From an uncultured Pseudocitrobacter sp. (GTDB taxonomy: Bacteria > Pseudomonadota > Gammaproteobacteria > Enterobacterales > Enterobacteriaceae): DNA of 64,000 bases. Within the stretch, counting starts at the first letter, position 1; every line of letters begins with the position of its first letter. Under the pieces are notes generated by a model that searched no databases, was not told where the DNA came from, and saw only the letters and a list, made by a program, of their open reading frames with translations. The position numbers and the translations under genes are program-made. The stretch covers positions 23,105 to 87,104 of the forward strand of contig CAJYVI010000099.1 in NCBI GenBank assembly GCA_913778145.1, written 5' to 3'. Shown one piece after another: positions 60,146 to 64,000 of the stretch.

Positions 60146-61174
60146 ATGAATCACTACACACGCTGGCTTGAGCTAAAAGAACAAAACCCAGGTAAGTACG
60201 CGCGTGACATCGCAGCATTAATGAATATCAGCGAGGCAGAATTGACCTTCTCTCGCGTGGGCCATGACGCGGCGCGTCTTGCCAGCGACGTGCGCGACAT
60301 TCTCGCCGCACTGGAAACCGTCGGCGAAACCAAGTGCATCTGCCGTAACGAATACGCGGTACACGAACAGGTTGGCGAGTTTACCAACCAACATCTGAGC
60401 GGCCATGCGGGGCTGATCCTCAACCCACGCGCCCTTGACCTGCGCCTGTTCCTGCACCAGTGGGCCAGCGTTTTCCACACCAAAGAGATGACCGCGCGCG
60501 GCGAGCGCCAGAGCATTCAGTTCTTTGACCATCAGGGCGATGCGCTGCTGAAAGTCTACGCCACCGAGCGCACCGACATGACCGCGTGGGCCGATGTACT
60601 GGCGCGCTTTATCATCACCGACAACGCGCCACTGGTGCTGAAACCCGCGGAAGATGCCGCCAGCGAAAGCCACGCCGACGCCGAAACCGTTGATAGCGAA
60701 TGGCGTGCGATGACCGATGTGCATCAGTTCTTCACTCTGCTGAAGCGCCACAACCTGACGCGTCAGCAGGCATTTTCGCTGGTCGGCGACGACCTCGCCT
60801 GCAAAGTGCCTAATAGCGCACTGGCACAAATTCTCGATAGCGCACGTCAGGACGCCAATGAAATCATGGTGTTTGTCGGCAACCGCGGCTGCGTGCAAAT
60901 CTTCACCGGCGTGGTGGAAAAAGTGGTGCCAATGAAAGGCTGGCTGAATATTTTCAACCCGACGTTCACGCTGCATCTGCTGGAAGATCATATTGCCGAA
61001 AGCTGGGTCACCCGCAAACCGACCGCTGACGGGCACGTCACCAGCCTGGAAATTTTTGCTCACGATGGCACGCAAATCGCCCAGCTGTACGGTCAGCGTA
61101 CCGAAGGCCAGCCGGAACAGACACAGTGGCGCAAACAGATTGATGCACTCACGGCGGAAGGGCTGACAGCATGA
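60146..61174 (+). CDS. hmuS: Heme-degrading/heme-handling protein HmuS (HemS)
   Basis: 342-residue cytoplasmic protein of the HemS/ChuS family, which binds heme after import and releases its iron. Two repeated halves are visible: NEYAVHEQVGEF...HAGLILNPRALDLRLF and GNRGCVQIFTGVVEKV...FNPTFTLHLLEDHIAESW. The family length is usual. It ends in an ATGA overlap with hmuT. Confidence 0.94.
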   Translation: MNHYTRWLELKEQNPGKYARDIAALMNISEAELTFSRVGHDAARLASDVRDILAALETVGETKCICRNEYAVHEQVGEFTNQHLSGHAGLILNPRALDLRLFLHQWASVFHTKEMTARGERQSIQFFDHQGDALLKVYATERTDMTAWADVLARFIITDNAPLVLKPAEDAASESHADAETVDSEWRAMTDVHQFFTLLKRHNLTRQQAFSLVGDDLACKVPNSALAQILDSARQDANEIMVFVGNRGCVQIFTGVVEKVVPMKGWLNIFNPTFTLHLLEDHIAESWVTRKPTADGHVTSLEIFAHDGTQIAQLYGQRTEGQPEQTQWRKQIDALTAEGLTA

Positions 61175-61992
61175 AAAAATGGTTCGCTCTGCTGATTGCC
61201 CTGCCGGTCGCGGCGCTGGCAGCGCCGCAGGAGAAAATCGTCGCGCTGGGCGGTGACGTGACCGAGATTGTCTACGCTCTCGGGGCGCAATCTTCGCTTG
61301 TCGCGCGTGACAGCACCAGTCAGTGGCCGCCGGAAGCGGCCAAACTGCCGGATGTCGGTTATCTGCGCCAGCTCAATGCGGAAGGCATTCTGGCGATGCG
61401 CCCGACGCAGGTGCTCGCCAGCCAGCAGGCGCAACCGTCGCTGGTGCTCAAACAGCTGAAGCAGAATAAGGTGCAGGTGATCAGCGTGCCGAGCCGTAAC
61501 TCACTCAGCGTGATTGACGAAAAAGTGCAGGTCATCGCCAAAGCCACGCACCGTGAAGCCGAAGGCGAAACGCTGCGCAACAGCGTGCGTCAGGCCATTG
61601 CCGCGCTGCCCACTACGCCGCTCGATAAAAAAGTGCTGTTTATTCTCAACCACGGCGGCATGAACGCAATGGCCGCCGGGCAGCAAACAGCGGCCGATGC
61701 GGCGATTCGCGCGGCCGGGTTAACGAATGCGATGCAGGGTTTTGCCCGCTACCAGCCGCTGTCTCAGGAAGGCGTGATTGCAAGCCAGGCCGATCTGGTG
61801 GTGATCCCCGCCGATGGTTTAGCGGCAATTGGCGGCGAAGCGAATCTGTGGAAGCTGCCGGGGCTGGCGCAAACGCCTGCCGGGAAGCATAAACAGGTTC
61901 TGGCGATAGACGACATGGCGCTGCTCGGATTTAGCGTACGTACGCCGCAGGCGATTCAGCAGCTCCGTACCAAAGCGGAGTCGCTGCCCTGA
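61171..61992 (+). CDS. hmuT: Heme ABC transporter binding protein HmuT
   Basis: 273-residue periplasmic heme carrier. A signal peptide ends ALAA, followed by PQEKIVALGGDVTEIVYALG (the helical-backbone binding family, TroA fold). The GARDSTSQWP-like segment (VARDSTSQWPPEA) and the long helix after SVIDEKVQVIAK are typical. The frame overlaps hmuS by four bases and hmuU by one base, indicating coupling. Confidence 0.94.
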   Translation: MKKWFALLIALPVAALAAPQEKIVALGGDVTEIVYALGAQSSLVARDSTSQWPPEAAKLPDVGYLRQLNAEGILAMRPTQVLASQQAQPSLVLKQLKQNKVQVISVPSRNSLSVIDEKVQVIAKATHREAEGETLRNSVRQAIAALPTTPLDKKVLFILNHGGMNAMAAGQQTAADAAIRAAGLTNAMQGFARYQPLSQEGVIASQADLVVIPADGLAAIGGEANLWKLPGLAQTPAGKHKQVLAIDDMALLGFSVRTPQAIQQLRTKAESLP

Positions 61993-62984
61993 TGTCACGG
62001 CGGATCACCCTCTCTCTCATTACGCTGGCGCTGATGCTGGCGGTGGGGACGCTGGCGGCAAGCGGTTTTGGCGCGTTGCGTCTGCCGCTCAGCCTACTGT
62101 GGAATAACAGCGATGAAGCGCTGCGGCAAATCTGGTTCACCATTCGCCTGCCGCGCGTACTGCTGGCGCTGGTGGTCGGCGGCTCGCTGGCGCTGGCGGG
62201 ATGCGTGATGCAGGGGCTGTTTCGCAATCCGCTGGCCGATCCGGGCCTGCTCGGTATCAGCAGCGGCGCGGCGCTCGCGGTGGCGCTGTGGGTGATATTG
62301 CCGCTAACGCTGCCGCCGCTGATGATGCTTTACGCCCCCATGTTCGCGGCCTTTTTTGGCGCGCTGGCGGCGACGGTGGTTATCTTCCTGCTAAGCCGCC
62401 AACGCGACAGTTCACTGTCGCGCTTGTTGTTAGTCGGCATCGCCATTAACGCCCTGTGCGGCGCGGCGGTCGGCGTGCTGTCGTGGGTAAGCAACGATGC
62501 ACAGCTGCGCCAGCTTTCCCTGTGGGGAATGGGCAGCCTCGGGCAGGCGCAATGGTCGACGCTGCTGACCGTCGCCTCGCTGATGGTGCCCACCGTGTTT
62601 GTTATCTGGCGTCTCGCTGCGGCGCTGAATCTGCTCCAGCTCGGCGAAGAAGAAGCGCACTATCTCGGCGTGGATGTGCAATCGGTTCAACGGCTATTAC
62701 TGGTTTGCAGTGCCCTGCTGGTTGCCGCCGCCGTGGCGGTGAGCGGTGTAATAGGCTTTATCGGCCTGGTGGTGCCGCACTTAATCCGCATGTGGCTGGG
62801 CGCCGATCACCGCGCCGTTATCCCCGGTTCGGTTCTGGCGGGCGCTTTACTGCTGCTAATCGCCGATACGTTTGCCCGCACGCTGGTCGCACCTGCAGAG
62901 ATGCCGGTCGGCCTGCTGACCAGCATTCTCGGCGCGCCGTGGTTTTTATGGCTGATTTTCCGTCGCGGAGGGCAACATGGCTGA
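61992..62984 (+). CDS. hmuU: Heme ABC transporter permease HmuU
   Basis: 330-residue inner-membrane permease of the FecCD/BtuC family with about ten helices. It has RLPRVLLALVVGGSLALAGC, the loop FRNPLADPGLLGISSGAAL, and the coupling segment GFIGLVVPHLIRMWLGADHR. The ATG overlaps the hmuT stop by one base, and the frame overlaps hmuV by eight. Confidence 0.95.
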   Translation: MSRRITLSLITLALMLAVGTLAASGFGALRLPLSLLWNNSDEALRQIWFTIRLPRVLLALVVGGSLALAGCVMQGLFRNPLADPGLLGISSGAALAVALWVILPLTLPPLMMLYAPMFAAFFGALAATVVIFLLSRQRDSSLSRLLLVGIAINALCGAAVGVLSWVSNDAQLRQLSLWGMGSLGQAQWSTLLTVASLMVPTVFVIWRLAAALNLLQLGEEEAHYLGVDVQSVQRLLLVCSALLVAAAVAVSGVIGFIGLVVPHLIRMWLGADHRAVIPGSVLAGALLLLIADTFARTLVAPAEMPVGLLTSILGAPWFLWLIFRRGGQHG

Positions 62985-63756
62985 TTCACTGAGCGTCAAA
63001 AATCTCCACTACCGCGTGGCAAACCGGCTGATCATCCGGGATGTGTCGCTTAGCCTTGAACGCGGTGAGCTGTTGACGCTCATCGGCCCCAACGGCGCGG
63101 GGAAATCAACGCTGCTGCGCCTGCTGACCGGTTATCTTGCGCCTGCGGGCGGTGAGCGCTGGCTGGCTGAAAAACCGCTGGAAAGCTGGGAGGCCAACGC
63201 CCTTTCGCGCCTGCGCGCGGTGATGCTACAGCAAACACAGATGGGCTTCGACTGGCCGGTTGAAGCGGTGATTGGTATGGGGCGCATGCCGTGGACGCCG
63301 CAGCCGGAAAACGCCGTGATTCAGCAGGTGATGCAGCTAACCGAATGTTTGCCGCTGGCGGGCCGACGTTATGCGTCGCTCTCCGGCGGTGAGCAGCAGC
63401 GCGTACAGCTGGCGCGAGCGCTCGCGCAGCTGTGGAGTGAGGGTTCGCCGCGCGGCTGGCTGTTTTTGGATGAGCCCACCTCGGCGCTGGATCTGTTCCA
63501 TCAACAGCATCTGCTGCGGTTGTTAAAACGGCTGATCCGGCAGGGGGAGCTGCACGTGTGCGTGGTACTGCATGATTTAAATCTTGCCGCGCTGTGGGCC
63601 GACAGAATTGTGCTGCTGTATGAGGGAATGATTGTTTCGCAGGGCACGCCTGATGAGGTGTTGCAGGCGGAGACGCTGGCGCGCTGGTACGGCGCGGAGG
63701 TGCAGGTGCGGACGCATCCCGAATGCGATGCGCCGCAGGTGTTTTTAGCCCGGTGA
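62977..63756 (+). CDS. hmuV: Heme ABC transporter ATPase HmuV
   Basis: 259-residue ATPase. Walker A GPNGAGKST is at residues 37-45, the signature LSGGEQQRVQLARAL near 133-147, and Walker B WLFLDEPTSALD follows, with the switch His in VLHDLNLAA. It is last in the operon. REP units follow its stop. Confidence 0.95.
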   Translation: MADSLSVKNLHYRVANRLIIRDVSLSLERGELLTLIGPNGAGKSTLLRLLTGYLAPAGGERWLAEKPLESWEANALSRLRAVMLQQTQMGFDWPVEAVIGMGRMPWTPQPENAVIQQVMQLTECLPLAGRRYASLSGGEQQRVQLARALAQLWSEGSPRGWLFLDEPTSALDLFHQQHLLRLLKRLIRQGELHVCVVLHDLNLAALWADRIVLLYEGMIVSQGTPDEVLQAETLARWYGAEVQVRTHPECDAPQVFLAR

Positions 63757-63760
63757 TATT

Positions 63761-63937
<177 letters not shown>

Positions 63938-63943
63938 AAAAAA

Positions 63944-63971
63944 CAGAAGGGAGCCGAATGGCTCCCTTCTG
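63944..63971 (-). terminator. Terminator of the gene entering from the right
   Basis: Perfect 12-bp stem (63944-63955 with 63960-63971) and a 4-base GAAT loop. On the minus strand it is followed by TTTTTTG, 11 bases after a TAA stop codon at 63983-63985. Confidence 0.9.
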
Positions 63972-63982
63972 TACTTCCGGCC

Positions 63983-64000
63983 TTACCAGCCGTATTTCAC
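63983..64000 (-). CDS. C-terminus of an unidentified protein ending VKYGW
   Basis: Only the last five codons are inside the window (V-K-Y-G-W, stop TAA at 63983-63985). The strong terminator right after the stop supports a real gene. A C-terminal aromatic residue in an alternating pattern hints at an outer-membrane beta-barrel, but five residues are too few to say. Confidence 0.5.
   Translation of the reverse strand: MKYGW

Overview
The window is chromosomal DNA of a member of the Enterobacteriaceae, outside strict E. coli. About half of it follows, in reverse, the E. coli order sbcD-sbcC-mak-rdgC-ppnP-aroM-yaiA-aroL-yaiI-proC-psiF-phoA-ddlA-yaiZ-yaiY-yaiW-sbmA-ampH-yaiV-(yaiT/ehaB)-hemB-tauDCBA. 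Many protein termini match E. coli closely, but araJ, dgcC (adrA) and iraP are absent from their usual slots. Two kinds of short palindromic repeat (classical REP/BIME, and a GC-rich family built on CCCTCTCCC...GGGAGAGGG) lie in gene ends throughout. This suggests a Citrobacter/Enterobacter/Lelliottia/Kosakonia-like genome; species cannot be fixed by eye. No IS, prophage, tRNA, rRNA or CRISPR was seen.

Layout. 1-12 kb is core: DNA end processing (sbcDC), fructokinase (mak), rdgC, shikimate kinase operon aroL-yaiA-aroM with TrpR/TyrR sites, proC, and phoA-psiF with a Pho box. 12.4-18.5 kb is an accessory insert between phoA and ddlA: an orphan sugar-type binding protein, then a three-gene operon (gluconate 5-dehydrogenase-like SDR, ACS-family MFS carrier, LacI/GntR-type regulator), then an MdtG-like drug exporter whose C-terminus is encoded by a repeat. 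18.6-25.9 kb is cell envelope: a LAS-type (extensin-like) peptidase, ddlA, yaiZ, yaiY, sbmA-yaiW, ampH, yaiV. 26-29 kb is an intact EhaB/UpaC-type autotransporter (the yaiT slot). 29.4-36.5 kb holds hemB, tauABCD and mmuPM with a likely MetJ operator.

36.8-47 kb: roxA, an aldo/keto reductase, a two-gene RND pump, a lipoprotein serine hydrolase, an OmpC-type porin with an OmpR-like site, and a PilZ protein. 47.7-53.4 kb is a four-gene chaperone-usher fimbrial operon closed by an EAL phosphodiesterase gene, so the fimbriae sit between a c-di-GMP sensor and a c-di-GMP hydrolase. 53.9-57.5 kb is the most striking part: a periplasmic soluble PQQ glucose dehydrogenase of the Acinetobacter GdhB type, followed directly by a YncD/PqqU-type TonB receptor, the importer of PQQ. 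This looks like a scavenge-and-use cassette for a cofactor with no biosynthesis genes in the window. 57.8-63.8 kb is a Fur-controlled heme uptake operon hemP-hmuRSTUV. The window ends in the last codons of an unidentified minus-strand gene.
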